The notes: generated by a model not told the origin, from the letters alone. 49,527 nt of DNA from Oehlia diaphana (GCA_003833135.1 QZLH01000822.1:8011-57537), one strand, 5' to 3'. Positions 21,200 through 32,497 are shown, counted from the first letter of the stretch. Translations and numbers: made by a program.

Positions 21200-22285
21200 A
21201 AAAAAGTAGAAAAATTAAATCTAAAAGAATAATAACAATAAGCATTGATTAAGAAGTAATATAAGGTCCAAAGCGTGAATCTATTAATACTTTACTATGA
21301 TTAAAAAAGTAAATTTTGTTTTTCATATTTTATTTATTTTTAAAGTAAAATTTTAATGGTTTCAAATTGATCCAAAGCGTGGATTTCCATGGATTGTTAA
21401 TCATTCTATTTTTAGTTTAAAATTTTAAAAGCGTGGAAATGGTAATCATTTTAAACTCTTCTCCATCTGTCAGAATTCTTACAACGTTTTTTTAAATATA
21501 TTATTATAGAAAAAACGTTTTCTCAACGTTTTTATAATTAATTTTACGAAAAAACGTTGCACCGTTTTTTTGGATTGCTTTAATAAAAAACATTGCGAAT
21601 ATATTGCGAATATGTATATATACCTGATATATACCCTAATTGGTCACCGATATATAGATACCTGTAGGATAGATTCTTTTTTGATCTGTGTAGATAAAGT
21701 ATATTTTTTTTAATAGTCCTGATAAAACTTAATAACAATAACAGAAATTTACTATATAATAAAATTGCAGGTTAAACTAATTTTAAGATTTGATAAAAGT
21801 CTAAACTTTTAAAATTAAGAAAATTTAAACTATTAGCAAAATGTTTTGATATTGTCAAAAAAAATCTGCGCAGTTCTGCGACCCTGCCGCTAGTACAAGA
21901 CTATTAGAGTTCTGCGCAGGATTTTAAAATTCTTTAGTGGTTAATTTATTTATTATGGTTAATTTATTTATTACTATATTTGATTTGTATTACTACTTTA
22001 AAATGTTTTTTATAATAAGTGGAATGGTTTCGTTATGATAGCTACTTTCCCGGTGAAAGGGTTCAGACCACATGCCAATCAACCTTATCTCCGATCAGCA
22101 ACCAGTTTCAAACGAGTAATTCAAAATTGAATCGCAATTCAAAACCGGTACATATAAAAAATCTCTTAAGACATATTAAGAACGTTACCTCCCACCCCCT
22201 AAAACATTACTAATCAATTGAAATTTATATAAATAGAATTTATCTGGACGGATCGTACAGTATGAAATTAATCGCTTCTTTTATC
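21200..22285. other. Intergenic region upstream of the SDR gene
   Basis: The stretch holds repeated 'tccaaagcgtg' words (21268, 21370), a group of AACGTT palindromes (21490-21570) and a small GC-richer hairpin with 'ctgcgcag' arms (21865-21930). The open frame 22019-22213 has no recognisable content. The promoter of the SDR gene should lie near its 3' end, but no clear element is visible. Confidence 0.4.
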
Positions 22286-22289
22286 GAAA

Positions 22290-23552
22290 ATGTTTAAAAC
22301 GGTTAATATGCATTTTTACTATACGGTTCCACCTAATTTACATCCAGTTGTACAAGTTGTAACGAGCATGATGAGTAATTTTTTTATCGTGTTACCTGTT
22401 TCCATTGGATTATTTTTTTGGGATAATGCAAAACAATTAATTGAAAAGAAACAATATCCTGAGCCGAAAGTTATTTTGGTAACTGGTGCAAGGTAATTTA
22501 TACGAAGGAAACATGATTAAAAAATTTAAAGCATTAGTTAAATTTTATTGGTTATTTAAAGTTCGGGAATTGGTGCAGCCTTTGCTAAAGAATATGCTAA
22601 AACTGGAATTACTTTAGGTCTTTTGAGCCGTAATAGAGGTTTGTCATCTTAAATGACAGAAAATAATCCGAATTGTAATTATTTATTATTGGTTTTATTA
22701 TTTAGAACGACTTCAAGAAGTAGCAGAAGAATGTGAATTTAAGGGAGCAATATGTTATATTATTGCAGCAGATATTAAAGATTATGATACGTTAAAAGAA
22801 GTTCTTGAGGATTTTGATAATCAACATCCCATTGATTTATTATTTGCCAATGCAGGTTGGTTCATATTTTATAGATATTGTTAGTGATTTTACGTATGTA
22901 AAAAACGACATTTTATTTATTTATTTATTATTTTTTTTTTTTGGAAAATAGGAATTTCAGGAATTGAAGATGATTATATATGGACGGAAACGTGGAGGAA
23001 AGTTATTGATATAAATCTTAGTGGAGCCATTGCTACAGTTATGCCAATTTACGAACGAATGAAATGCCGTAAAAGTGGACAAATTTGCAGTATGATATGA
23101 AATTTTTGATTTATTTCTTAAATTAACGTTCTTTTTTTTTATCTAATTATAAAATGTATATACATATATATATTTTTTTTTTTTTAAAAAAAAAAGTCAA
23201 TTCGTCAGTTTTTAGTTATTTCTCTCCTCCATTAGCTATTTGGTATGGGGCGACAAAATCAGCATTAAATAAGTTTGCACATGATTTATATTATGTTGCT
23301 TCTAAGTATAACGTTCGCGTTAATTTACTTTTATCCGGTAATATAAGTATCAATATGACAGGAAACAATCCTAGTTCGGTTCCTCCTGCATATCTTGCCA
23401 AAATTCTTAAAAAACAATTAGAAGATAATGTATTTTGTATTGCTTATCCTTTTTACCAAAATTTGTATTATTATATTCTTTCTACTTTACCTAAAAGGGT
23501 TGCTCTTTTAGTTTCCAGTACATTGCCCGATATGATTATGAAATCAACATGA
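22290..23552 (+). CDS. Membrane-anchored short-chain dehydrogenase/reductase
   Basis: Five exons with GT-AG introns: 22290-22492, 22562-22638, 22706-22855, 22952-23089 and 23197-23552. They give 307 residues. Residues 25-45 (SNFFIVLPVSIGLFFWD) look like a membrane anchor. The Rossmann nucleotide motif TGASSGIG is created by splicing exons 1 and 2; NAG of the core is created at the exon 3/4 junction (FANAGISGIE); a catalytic Ser lies in QICINSSVFSY, at the exon 4/5 junction, and the YGATK motif follows. This is a classical SDR using NAD(P)H; the substrate cannot be told from sequence. Location is probably an internal membrane. The exon 5 region was partially duplicated at 16900. Exact phasing at all four junctions supports an intact gene. 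Confidence 0.88.
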
Positions 23553-24110
23553 CTTAAGCTAAATTAACATTCTTGTTTGATTCTTGGTTGACCGTTGACA
23601 AGCACAGTATGATATACATTTGTATTGATTTCTTTGAATAAAAAATAGCCTTTTAAAAAGAATTCAAATTCTACATATCATTTCAAACGGTAGTCAATGT
23701 TATTTTAAATCATTTACGATTATCTGAAGCTAATGTAGGTTAAAATTAGGATGAAAGATAATTTTGATCCGAATTATAAGATTATATAAAATTTTCCAAA
23801 AAATACAAAAGCAGCTTTGATAAAATCAAATAAATGTTAAGGTAACTCTTTGAATTAATATCGTGGAAGGCATTGGAAGAATAAATATGATATCATAATA
23901 ATTATACAGATATGAAAGCTCAAGAACCTATGCATTCAGTAACCTTACATAATGGTAATCGAAGCTATTGCAAGTGAATCTGAACTTTAATGCGTTGTAT
24001 TCTTTCTTAACTGCAAGCCTTGCAAAACGTCAATTTTTATTATTATATGAATGAGAAATTAGGGTTTAGTAATTATTTTAATTTAACTTATTGGAGAGCA
24101 CAAATATGAA
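23420..24110 (+). repeat. Parental copy of the duplicated SDR 3' region
   Basis: It aligns with 16900-17382, 18264-18442 and 20634-20690. It includes the last ~130 coding bases of the SDR gene and about 550 bp of 3' flank. It lacks the 881-bp insertion and the Tigger element, so it documents the pre-insertion state. Confidence 0.85.
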
Positions 24111-25190
24111 ATAACTATGATGTCCGATTTGTTACGTCTCTTAATATTTTTCTAAAACTCGTAGAATGGCTACGGAACAAATGGTAACGTTCACTATTTT
24201 TTTAACTTTTCAGTCTATGATTTCCGAACAGATGGATTTTAATTCGAAGCAAAAAAACAAATCAACCGTTTACAAACTTACATTGTTTCATTTGGATAAG
24301 TTTTAAGTTTCGTAAAATCTACAGAAAATGAATTCCAAATTAAATACTTTTTTTATATAAAAAAAAATCTCTTTTTATTTTATCTTGACATATATTGATT
24401 GTATCGTTAAATTTAATGAAGAACTCAGCCAATAGACAAATAAAACTTTTTTTTTTGTAAGGATTAGCAATCATAAGAAAACTATCCCTTGAACGGTAAA
24501 TTAAAAAACATTAAAACACCTTAAAAGATGAAACATAAACCAGTTTCTTATAGAGTAGCATTTTCTCGGAAAAAAGTATATTACTGTTTAGCGGGAATGT
24601 TTTCTTTTGACCTACATAATATATTTTACAATAGTGGGGGTCAAGTCGTCAAGATAATACCACTAGATTGCCACACAGAGTATCACTTATTACATCAACT
24701 CAGTGCTCAGGTCATATAAATGACCATGGACTTTGTTCGGTCATAATTAATATTATTTGTTAGGTGCAGTGACTGTAAAAATAGATTTTACTAATTAAAC
24801 ACGACCCAACCAGTTCCAACACGTGACCGTAGAAAACAACACAGTGATGACTGAGGTGTGACAAATAGGATTTTGACTAACGAAAAAAATGTTCTTCAGA
24901 TACTTATGAATTATGAAAACGTGAAGGGGTATCACTAGTCGAAATAGGACAATTCGCCCTGGTTGAATATAGGTCGAATAGTGGTCAGATCTGCGTCAAA
25001 ATGAGGTCGATATTCTTGACGCAGTTCGGGTGCCAATAGTCCCAAATTCGGACTAATTATTCGACCATCATTTAGACTTAATTTGACCAATATTCGACAT
25101 AGAACAAACTAATGGAGTTATTGCCTAGATCAGCTAGAAAACCTTTGTTTCTCGATTTCAAATATGAAGGGGTGTCCTGATATAACATCA
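24111..25190. other. Intergenic stretch with a dispersed repeat
   Basis: No credible gene; the frame 24528-24719 is not recognisable. 24772-24870 matches 47540-47600 in the opposite orientation ('actgtgttgtttt', 'gtcacgtgttgga', 'gtttaattagtaaaa'). Between 24940 and 25110 several 'gaccaatattcga' / 'ggtcgaata' words recur in both orientations. Confidence 0.45.
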
Positions 25191-25258
25191 TATAAAAGTA
25201 TGTAATTTATAACGATCACCATAACGATTTACACAACCTCGATTTTAAAACTCAAATA

Positions 25259-26421
25259 TAACGAAATCAACGAAATAGGCAATATATGCATCAATTTCAA
25301 TACCATCAACATATATGAATACATTCCAATCTGGAACAATTTGTACATAGAAACCAATCTACGAAGATTCATCAGACTAACTACCAGAATAGAATACCCA
25401 GAAAAATTTCTCAATTTAGGACGAAACAATTTATACAGGACTACACCAATCAACTGGGAAATAACTATCAAATACATAAATTATCAATATGAAGGAGAAA
25501 CATCATTCTCAACTAATACAATATCATCGAATAAAATACAAAGACCCTTAGAAGAAATACCAACGATCGAACAGATGAAAAAATCTTCGTACGACATATA
25601 CAAGAAACTCAAATGTGTCCAATGTAAAAAGAAAAAAGAAAATTCCAACCACGTATAAACATGTAGGCATAATAGAAAATTCCAAAAACGAATGATCGCT
25701 TCCTGGATCTCATACCTAATCGACTTGATAATGGAAGAAAATAAACAACATTTTTTTAATCAATTAATTACTTTCGAATGTTATAAAATTATTAACGATA
25801 CTAACACAATTTCTTTTATATAACTAATTAAAGGAATCTTTTATATGATTACATATTAATAACAATGGGAAACCAAATAACAACAAAATCGACGAACATA
25901 TCGAATAAATTTTTATATTTTATCTACAAATCAGCCTCAGAAACCACATAGTCTCCAAGATATGATGAGATGAAATCACTAGAGAAATCCCTTGGCATAA
26001 CAACCAAAATGAAAAAAATCAAAAGATCAAAACAACCTACACGAAAAATACGAATACCTATTAAAGCCAACAATACCTCGTTTAAACACATATGGAGTGA
26101 ATAGTATAAAAGAATACATAAACTTTGGAAAGGAAATCCTGGGTTTTACAGTGTATGTAGGCCAGGTGGTAAGAAAACCGTATCATAATTCGTCCACCTT
26201 TCGTATCGAACGATATGAAGTTTAGTCCCTTTTTTGTTATCTTCTTATTTCAACTTGGTTCTTTTTGATGTAAATTTTTCTTCAGAGGGATTTCATTAAT
26301 TATTCTTACAAAATTTGTAATCCTTTAGTTTTTACAATGTGATCTAACATCTGTAATATTGCTGCCTGTTCTTTAGGTTTTCTTTAATAAAGTTTATACT
26401 TTGGCTAACCAAGAAAAAAAA
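25259..26421 (+). mobile_element. 5'-truncated LINE (non-LTR retrotransposon) 3' end
   Basis: A frame from about 25259 contains PINWEITIKYINYQYEGETS, PTIEQMKKSSYDIYKKLKC, then VQCKKKKENSNHV, a TAA at 25656-25658, and TCRHNRKFQKRMIASWISYL: a C-x2-C...H-x4-C knuckle of the LINE C-terminus with a stop where a Trp is usual. Downstream, a second frame has HIWSE, a TAG, YKRIHKLWKGNPGFYSVCRP, with the VCRPGG motif that I recall from Rhizophagus LINE copies. The 3' part ends 'aataaagtttatactttggc' followed by 'taaccaag' and a 10-A tail (26411-26420). The reverse-transcriptase core is absent, so the copy is a dead truncated insertion. Several stops confirm decay. Confidence 0.7.
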
Positions 26422-26424
26422 AAT

Positions 26425-27240
26425 ATGAACTTAACAGACGGCTGGAACCATTTATTTGTCGAAAATAATAGTTATCATAACTAGAATATCCCGTATAGTA
26501 TACTGTATGTCCGCAATAACTGAACCCTAACATATTACTCGTTAAGAGGGAGTTCGTTGACCATGTGTAGAAAATTTCGAATCCTGAAAGGATGAGCTTC
26601 GCTCCTCTGAAGAACACCAACTTGTATGAGGAGTTGAGCTAACCGTATTATTGAGTTTTATACCTCGTATCTTAAATCTCCTCAACCCAGACACTTGGTA
26701 AAAACGTATAAACCTCTTTTACTAAAACTTCTACGCAACGTCGGAAATTTTGGTTCCGTTTTTTCTACACATTGAAGACGAAGAATCACTTAATGGCGAT
26801 AACAAAGGTATGCGAAGATTCCTATTCTATGTTAAGGAAATAACAATCCGACAACAGATGCGCAGTATCCTTTGGGCATCAAAAACAGAGAATAGCGTAT
26901 TCGAATGTGGAAGAAACAATAGACAAATGATGAATCGATAAGTTGTAATCGAAACAGCAAGTCTTTTGAGATAGTTACGCTTTAAACAATTTAAGATTAT
27001 TTACATTAGTTCTAAACTTGATGCAGAAATTAACCGTAATTCAAAAAAGTGCCGCACACAAAATTTTTATATGTCGTATTTAAACATGTACCCTCTCCTG
27101 ACAAAAATCAATTGAAAAAAATAATTGACATGATCTAAGTTGCATTAATTCACCATTCAATGGTAATAAAGGATTTTGATGGATTAATTTGAAGGTACGG
27201 TATAACAAATAGGAAATATAAAATACTTAGGGAATTTTAA
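26425..27240. other. Intergenic stretch, weak open frames only
   Basis: Frames 26405-26620 (minus) and 26750-26941 (plus) show no recognisable content. No repeats stand out. Confidence 0.35.
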
Positions 27241-27245
27241 TTTCT

Positions 27246-27712
27246 TTATTGTAAAAAAATATTAATAATCTTAGGCGAAAACGTCCCAGTGTTCGATAAT
27301 TTCGAAAAGATATTTCTCTCTGCTTTGATGCTAAAAATTCTTGCAAGTACAACACCGTTTCTTTGGAACATATTCCGGCGGACCGCAGAAATGGCGTCTT
27401 CAACTGTTTGGCCAGCGTCACGACCGGTAACGCAAAAAAGAGTGCTCGATGGATTATTATTCGATTGAGGAGCGACTGTGGTGTTCACTTGAATATCTGG
27501 TTCAAAAAAAAGAATAAGGTTTGACAATATAGAAGAAAGTGCAGTACAATATTTTTAAACATACGGTTTATTATTTGGTTTCTTTGAACTAGGTTTGTAT
27601 TTACATCCCACTCGATCACAATTAAAACTGGACCAGTGTCGTTGTTATTATTGTAGTTTGCGTTGAACCAATTAACGACCTCTTATTGGGCTTTGACACC
27701 AAGATTTTCCAT
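27246..27712 (-). pseudogene. Two-exon minus-strand gene with one in-frame stop
   Basis: Exon 1 runs from ATG 27712 to about 27565 (MENLGVKAQ, TAA, EVVNWFNANYNNNNDTGPVL, IVIEWDVNTNLVQRNQIIN). A GTATGT...ACCAG intron of about 65 bp follows, and exon 2 runs from about 27499 to 27246 (IQVNTTVAPQSNNNPSSTLF, CVTGRDAGQTVEDAISAVRR, then NMFQRNGVVLARIFSIKAER... to TAA). The intron joins in frame (phase 1). The only damage is the TAA at 27685-27683, codon 10, so a later or upstream start could still leave a working gene. About 140 residues in total. I do not recognise the family. The less AT-rich exon 2 and good splice sites argue for real coding history. Confidence 0.5.
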
Positions 27713-28400
27713 ATTTATTTCATTGAATAATATTTTGTAAAGACAAGCAACGAAGAGGGTATATATATATATATATAGAACTGGCTCTTTTGGTATCCTC
27801 CATAAAATAAAGAAACAGAAATTAAACATGAGACAAACTTTTTGTTAAAATTTATTAAATACTTGTACATCGGTATAATTATATAGTACCGATTATATAC
27901 GAAAATTACTAAACTTCAGGGTAAAATAAGTAGAATGGGAATGGGAACAAATAAAAAGATTTTCAGATTTAAAGTCCTTGCAAAATTCAACATTTTTTTT
28001 TTTTTGCGTAAGGAATAAAGAGTGCGAAAACAAAAATCATTTATTTAAATAAAAAAAATTTACCACTTAAAAATCTTGTAGTTTGCAAAAAACTCCTTGT
28101 TCCCTTTTGTTCTAACAAAGTTTTATCGCTTTTGTTTGCGAGGTCCCTTACATAGTTTTTAACAATCAACATACGCCAATCAAAAAGGGCAAAATTGGGA
28201 TTACCTAAATATATAAAACTCAATTTTTGATCTACTTTAAAACGTCGATCTATTTATTAATATGGATTTAGCAATTTAATAGTAATAAAATTATTTGCGT
28301 TCCTGTTTTTTTCAATCGAGAAAAATTACATATATTAAGTAAAATTTCTACTCATCCTCATCATCCTCAATTATTTTTCAAAAAAACCTTTTTTTAAAAA
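27713..28400. other. Intergenic, with a possible minus-strand coding relic
   Basis: The stretch holds a TA microsatellite at 27760-27776. The minus frame 28223-28041 (MSFIYLGNPNFALFDWRMLI...) has plausible composition but no recognised domain. The region directly before 28408 may hold the promoter of the hemerythrin-like gene. Confidence 0.35.
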
Positions 28401-28407
28401 AATTATA

Positions 28408-29510
28408 ATGTTATACAATATGAAATCATTTTTCTCTTTCATCAAACCTAATTATCAAATAAGTAGTACCCTTGCCAAACCATCTTATTCATCATATTTT
28501 TTTAACAAAAGATTTTATGTAGCCAACGCTGTTTCTACTGATCATGGCATAAAAGCTACTTATCCTTACCCCAATCAAATTACAAACATAGTACGGACAT
28601 TTTTATCAATATTAAATAAATGTATAAAATTTTCGATTTATAAATACCTTTTTTTTAAGAAAAAAAAAAATAGGCAAAGAATAGGAATTTGATCGAAGAA
28701 GCTGTAAGAGATCATCGCGTTATCAAAGACTTATGGGGACGTTATCAGAAAGAAGCTAATAAATGAACGTCAAAAAATAGCGAATACAATTATTTATGAA
28801 TGTAAGATAAAAAAATTTTTTATTCCTTTTATTGTACAAAATTCATATAACTTTATCAAATCAAAATGAATTTTACTCTAGTCGCAGTACACACCGCTAC
28901 AGAGGAATAGAGGATATTGTGTTATATCCAGTTTTGGAAAAGTACTACCCTAACATCGTGAAATACAATCACGCGGATCATCATCATATTTAAGAGGCAC
29001 TTCACAAACTGTTCTCGATGAAGATTTCACGATCATGGATATGATGATATTTTAGCTATAGCCATCAAGGTAATTCTTCACCATTTATATTTACAAATTC
29101 ATTTTTGCATGTTTAAAATTTTTTTATGTATTGTAATTAAAGGAATTTGAGGAGCACGCAGCTCAAGAAGAATGTGACCATTTCCCCAAACTCAAAGAGG
29201 CAATCGGAAATGACAAACAATTGATAAAATTAGGTGAAGAATTCGAAAAAATCCGTTCAAAAATTCCTATTCAATCTCATCTAACCACTCATGACAAAGT
29301 TCGTATCTTGAGAATTTAACAAATAAAAATATGTAATTTTTTTTATTAAATTTGTATTATTTATTTCTTTTATTTAATTAGGTTTACACTACTTTTATCA
29401 TTGCTAACACAAAAAATTTTTAAAATCATAGTTTGCATGGCAGCTGCGCCTCTCGACAAAATTTTCAATTCCTCACATAATTATGTCGAAACCATTCGTG
29501 ATAAAATTTA
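28408..29510 (+). pseudogene. Hemerythrin (HHE-domain) protein gene, degenerate
   Basis: Exon 1 (28408-28588) encodes a Ser/Phe-rich leader (MLYNMKSFFSFIKPNYQISS...) ending YPYPNQITN. After an intron comes NLIEEAVRDHRVIKDLWGRY (28690), then NERQKIANTIIYE, then a third part with GIEDIVLYPVLEKYYPN and HADHHHI, and a last exon EFEEHAAQEECDHFPKLKEA (29142) followed by KLGEEFEKIRSKIP. The spaced His/Glu residues are the iron-binding pattern of HHE cation-binding domains, which bind a di-iron centre. Damage: a one-base shift near 28765, TAA near 28991 in HHHI*EALHKL, and another shift near 29040. A final piece, MAAAPLDKIF (29440-29510), matches the usual C-terminal end. The leader could be mitochondrial. 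Inference: recently inactivated copy of a fungal HHE gene. Confidence 0.75.
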
Positions 29511-29678
29511 ATTTGATTTATTATATAGATAAAAAAAAAATTTAGTAAAATTTTATTATTAAAGTGTCTTTTAATATTTTATTAATATGATATTTCCTTC
29601 TGATATTAAATAAAAACATTTTTCAAAAAACGTACAAAATTGTATATGCTTTATTAATAATACCAATGTATTTCCTTT

Positions 29679-31895
29679 TTAATTATTAGTTAAAATAAAT
29701 GGTTTTCTAATAATCGGTTTACTAATAATTTGAAAAACTTCATATTCATCAACAGAGAATTTGTCATTGGATTCTATAATAGGTTTTTGATATGAAGTTT
29801 GATTACAACTACACATTTTATCAGTTCTGAAATTATTTCCCGACATAATTAAATCACCATTTCCAAATCTAGGCCCAGTTGAATTTGACACCAAAAGTCC
29901 AATTCCATAATTAGAATCTTTTACATCAGATTTTGTAAATTTTATTTCATTAACATTAACGTCATTATCATCATAATTGAAAGAAAATATAAAACTTTCT
30001 TTACATCTTAAGAAATCAAGATTTTGCTGTTCTGTTGTGACAAGTGGAAATCTACCAATATCAGATATTTGTGGTAAGCTTATAACTTTATTAGATTGTG
30101 ATAAAGTAGAATCCGAATTGCTAACATATGAAATCTTTCGCATCTTTCTGATCTTTCTTACTAACCTGGGTGATGCAGTCACGTTAGTACGTGCACTTTG
30201 CGTTGTAATTTGTAAAGAACTGAAAGAACTCTGTGTTGTAACTAGTGAGATACTAGAACTTTGTGTTGAGGAAAATGGCGAGCCAAGACCAACTGAAGAT
30301 TTCGTCGTACTTGTTATTTGTGATAAAGAAGATAATCCAACTGACGTACTTGTTATTTGTGATGAATTAGAACTTTGTGTTGTGGAAGATAATGTGCTAG
30401 AACCAACTGAAGGTTCCGTCGTACCTGTTATTTGTGATGAATTAGAACTTTGTGTTGTGGAAGGTGGTGTGCCAAAACCAGTAAAACCAGTTAAAGATCT
30501 CCTCTTACTTAATGTTTGCGAGAACTTAGAACTTTGTGTTGTGGAAGATGGCGTGCCAAAACCAACTGTACTTGCAATTTGTGTTGTCTTTGTAATATTA
30601 GATAAATTAGAACTTTGTGTTGTGGAAGATCCGAAAATGCCGTTAAATAGAGGTTGTGCTCCAAAATCAGAACTTTTTGAAGTACTGGAAGGAGTGCCAA
30701 ATGATCCAAAACCAGATGCACCAAAATTATGAGTTACGGGTTTCCATTCTACACATTTTTTCCATGCTAAAGGATTATAACCACCAATAACTTTTCTTGT
30801 GCCAGCTATTCTTATTACGACCAGGGTATTATTTATGTCAAGACATTTGGAATGAAAGATTTCACTGTTAAATCCATCCTGACTACCACGTAATAATAAT
30901 TTGAATTCATATGGAATTTCCGGAAATCTAATTGGTTTATTTGATTTAACTATCCAAGTTGCGATTTGCGCAGCTTCCGATGATGTTATCACTGTAGAAT
31001 CAATAACACCAATTCTTGGTGATAAATTAAATTCTGAATTTAAAACTCTTGATGTTAAATGATATTGAATTATTCCTTCCTTTATTTTTTCCGGAATAAT
31101 TTTTTCATACGGTCGGACCTCATAATAATAATTAATTGGAATAATACGATTAAATCTAATTAAAGGAAAAAAATCATCTAAGGTCGATTTTAGAACTTTA
31201 AAGTCCTCTTCGTTCCAATTGGTTATTACTTTTGAATTATTAACGGATTCTTTTCCCCATAAAATTAATTTTCTCCAAATATCAATTTCACTCATAACTA
31301 AATTATCTTTCTTAATTACATCAATTAAAAGGTCTTTATCTATTTTCACAAAATCTTTAGAGTAAAATAACATATCAGGTTGATATTGAATAATTTTATC
31401 AAAATGCTTTTGTAATTTTTGAAGTTCTTGATGTTTTAAGGAAATTTTATAAGTAAAAAAAAAATTTTCTTGAAACCAATTTTCATGAGAAATTAAAAGT
31501 ATATCTTGTAAAAAATCTGACATTCCATTAATTTTTAATTCATTCATTGCTATTAATAATTCAAAAATATCTTTTCCTGATAATGAACTAATATTTATTT
31601 CACCATAATAAAGGTATTTTAATAAAATATTAAAAGTGGATGATGAAATATTTGGTAAATCTATAACGATATTTTCTTCATCTTTTTTTTTGTTATCAGA
31701 TAAAATTGTTTTAAACCAAGGACTTTGTGTACTAAGTATTAACGAATGAGCTTTAAATATATTGTCGTTATTAATTGTATTAGCATCCTTTTCACAACCA
31801 ACAATGATTGTTACGTCTCCATCGATTTTCGCTTGGTCAAAAAGTGTTTTATAATTATCAGATAAATTTTTAAAGAAACTATGAGCGAAACTCAT
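29679..31895 (-). CDS. BTB-BACK-TLDc protein with FG/Ser-Thr-rich insert
   Basis: 738 residues from the Met at 31895; an upstream in-frame Met at 31958 exists, but MSFAHSFFKNLSDNYKTLF fits the family start. BTB domain: residues 25-125 (GDVTIIVG, FKAHSLILSTQSPWFKTIL, YLYYGEI). BACK-like region: 130-260 (IDIWRKLILWG). TLDc domain first half: 300-385 (LLLRGSQDGFN, NPLAWKK); second half: 630-725 (SFIFSFNY, FGNGDLIM, KFSVDEYEVFQI). The halves are separated by about 235 residues (388-624) of Gly-Phe, Thr-Gln-Ser-Ser and Ser/Thr repeats such as GFGTPSSTTQSS. BTB-BACK proteins often are Cullin-3 adaptors and TLDc proteins are linked to V-ATPase regulation and oxidative stress; BTB-TLDc genes are a large family in Rhizophagus. 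The insert lacks stops. A phase-0 intron (GTAACT... to ...GAACAG) over the insert is formally possible but would be about 700 bp, ten times the local norm. Confidence 0.88.
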   Translation of the reverse strand: MSFAHSFFKNLSDNYKTLFDQAKIDGDVTIIVGCEKDANTINNDNIFKAHSLILSTQSPWFKTILSDNKKKDEENIVIDLPNISSSTFNILLKYLYYGEINISSLSGKDIFELLIAMNELKINGMSDFLQDILLISHENWFQENFFFTYKISLKHQELQKLQKHFDKIIQYQPDMLFYSKDFVKIDKDLLIDVIKKDNLVMSEIDIWRKLILWGKESVNNSKVITNWNEEDFKVLKSTLDDFFPLIRFNRIIPINYYYEVRPYEKIIPEKIKEGIIQYHLTSRVLNSEFNLSPRIGVIDSTVITSSEAAQIATWIVKSNKPIRFPEIPYEFKLLLRGSQDGFNSEIFHSKCLDINNTLVVIRIAGTRKVIGGYNPLAWKKCVEWKPVTHNFGASGFGSFGTPSSTSKSSDFGAQPLFNGIFGSSTTQSSNLSNITKTTQIASTVGFGTPSSTTQSSKFSQTLSKRRSLTGFTGFGTPPSTTQSSNSSQITGTTEPSVGSSTLSSTTQSSNSSQITSTSVGLSSLSQITSTTKSSVGLGSPFSSTQSSSISLVTTQSSFSSLQITTQSARTNVTASPRLVRKIRKMRKISYVSNSDSTLSQSNKVISLPQISDIGRFPLVTTEQQNLDFLRCKESFIFSFNYDDNDVNVNEIKFTKSDVKDSNYGIGLLVSNSTGPRFGNGDLIMSGNNFRTDKMCSCNQTSYQKPIIESNDKFSVDEYEVFQIISKPIIRKPFILTNN
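30023..30734 (-). repeat. In-frame coding minisatellite inside the TLDc domain
   Basis: On the plus strand the word ttagaactttgtgttgtgga recurs at about 30367, 30443, 30527 and 30607 with weaker copies nearby; spacing is about 75-85 bp. On the minus strand this encodes STTQSSN(S/L)SQIT units. Spacing preserves the frame. A 251-codon open frame on the opposite strand (29977-30732) is a consequence of the repeat and is not a gene. Confidence 0.8.
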
Positions 31896-32497
31896 TTTTT
31901 TCAATGGGAAAAAGGAAGAAATTACCTGATTATTCAACAATTGACTTTTTTTATACAAGAACGTGTTAATTGTTTCCAGATTAAGTATTTAACCAGTTAT
32001 TCCAACACAGGATCCTTGTACCACGATTAATATTATTTTTGTGACAAAAAGAGTTACAAAACTACAAAATAGTTTTATAGAATTATTTAATTAAAGATAA
32101 GATTTTCACCATGATTCTTTAAAATAAAGACTATTTCTTTGTTGTTTTTAATGCTTGTTTCATTTTCTTGTTTCAAAATTAATTTCTTTGTAACCTCAAT
32201 TTCCAATCGTAATTCGACTCTCGTTAAAGAGCAAATTTTCTTTGGGGACGTGACACATTTCCTTATTCAAAATTGAGTCACGGTATTGAGGCGCTACCTC
32301 AAGAATTGATCAGCATTTTTGATCACGTGTTTAATTGATTATTATCAAATAATTACCAAGCATATGGTTCTTGATAATGGAGTATTTTATTCATAATGGT
32401 TCAGTGTATGGGCAATAAAACTTATACCATACATACAACGAGAGCCATATCGTTACTCATTATCGTTATACCGGTTATCGTAACAGCTGAAAAAGAC
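31896..32497. promoter_or_regulatory. Divergent upstream region of the BTB-TLDc gene
   Basis: About 600 bp without coding content between the minus-strand BTB-TLDc gene and a plus-strand relic. It contains a GATCACGTG word near 32319. Promoters are expected here, but no definite element can be named. Confidence 0.3.

Noticed and set aside
24528..24719. 63-codon frame MKHKPVSYRV...
   Set aside because: No recognisable content, no splice partners, and a chance frame of this length is expected.
29977..30732. 251-codon plus-strand open frame opposite the BTB-TLDc gene
   Set aside because: It overlies the coding minisatellite only and reads as repeats of ELCVVEDGVPKP; it arises because the repeat lacks stops on both strands.
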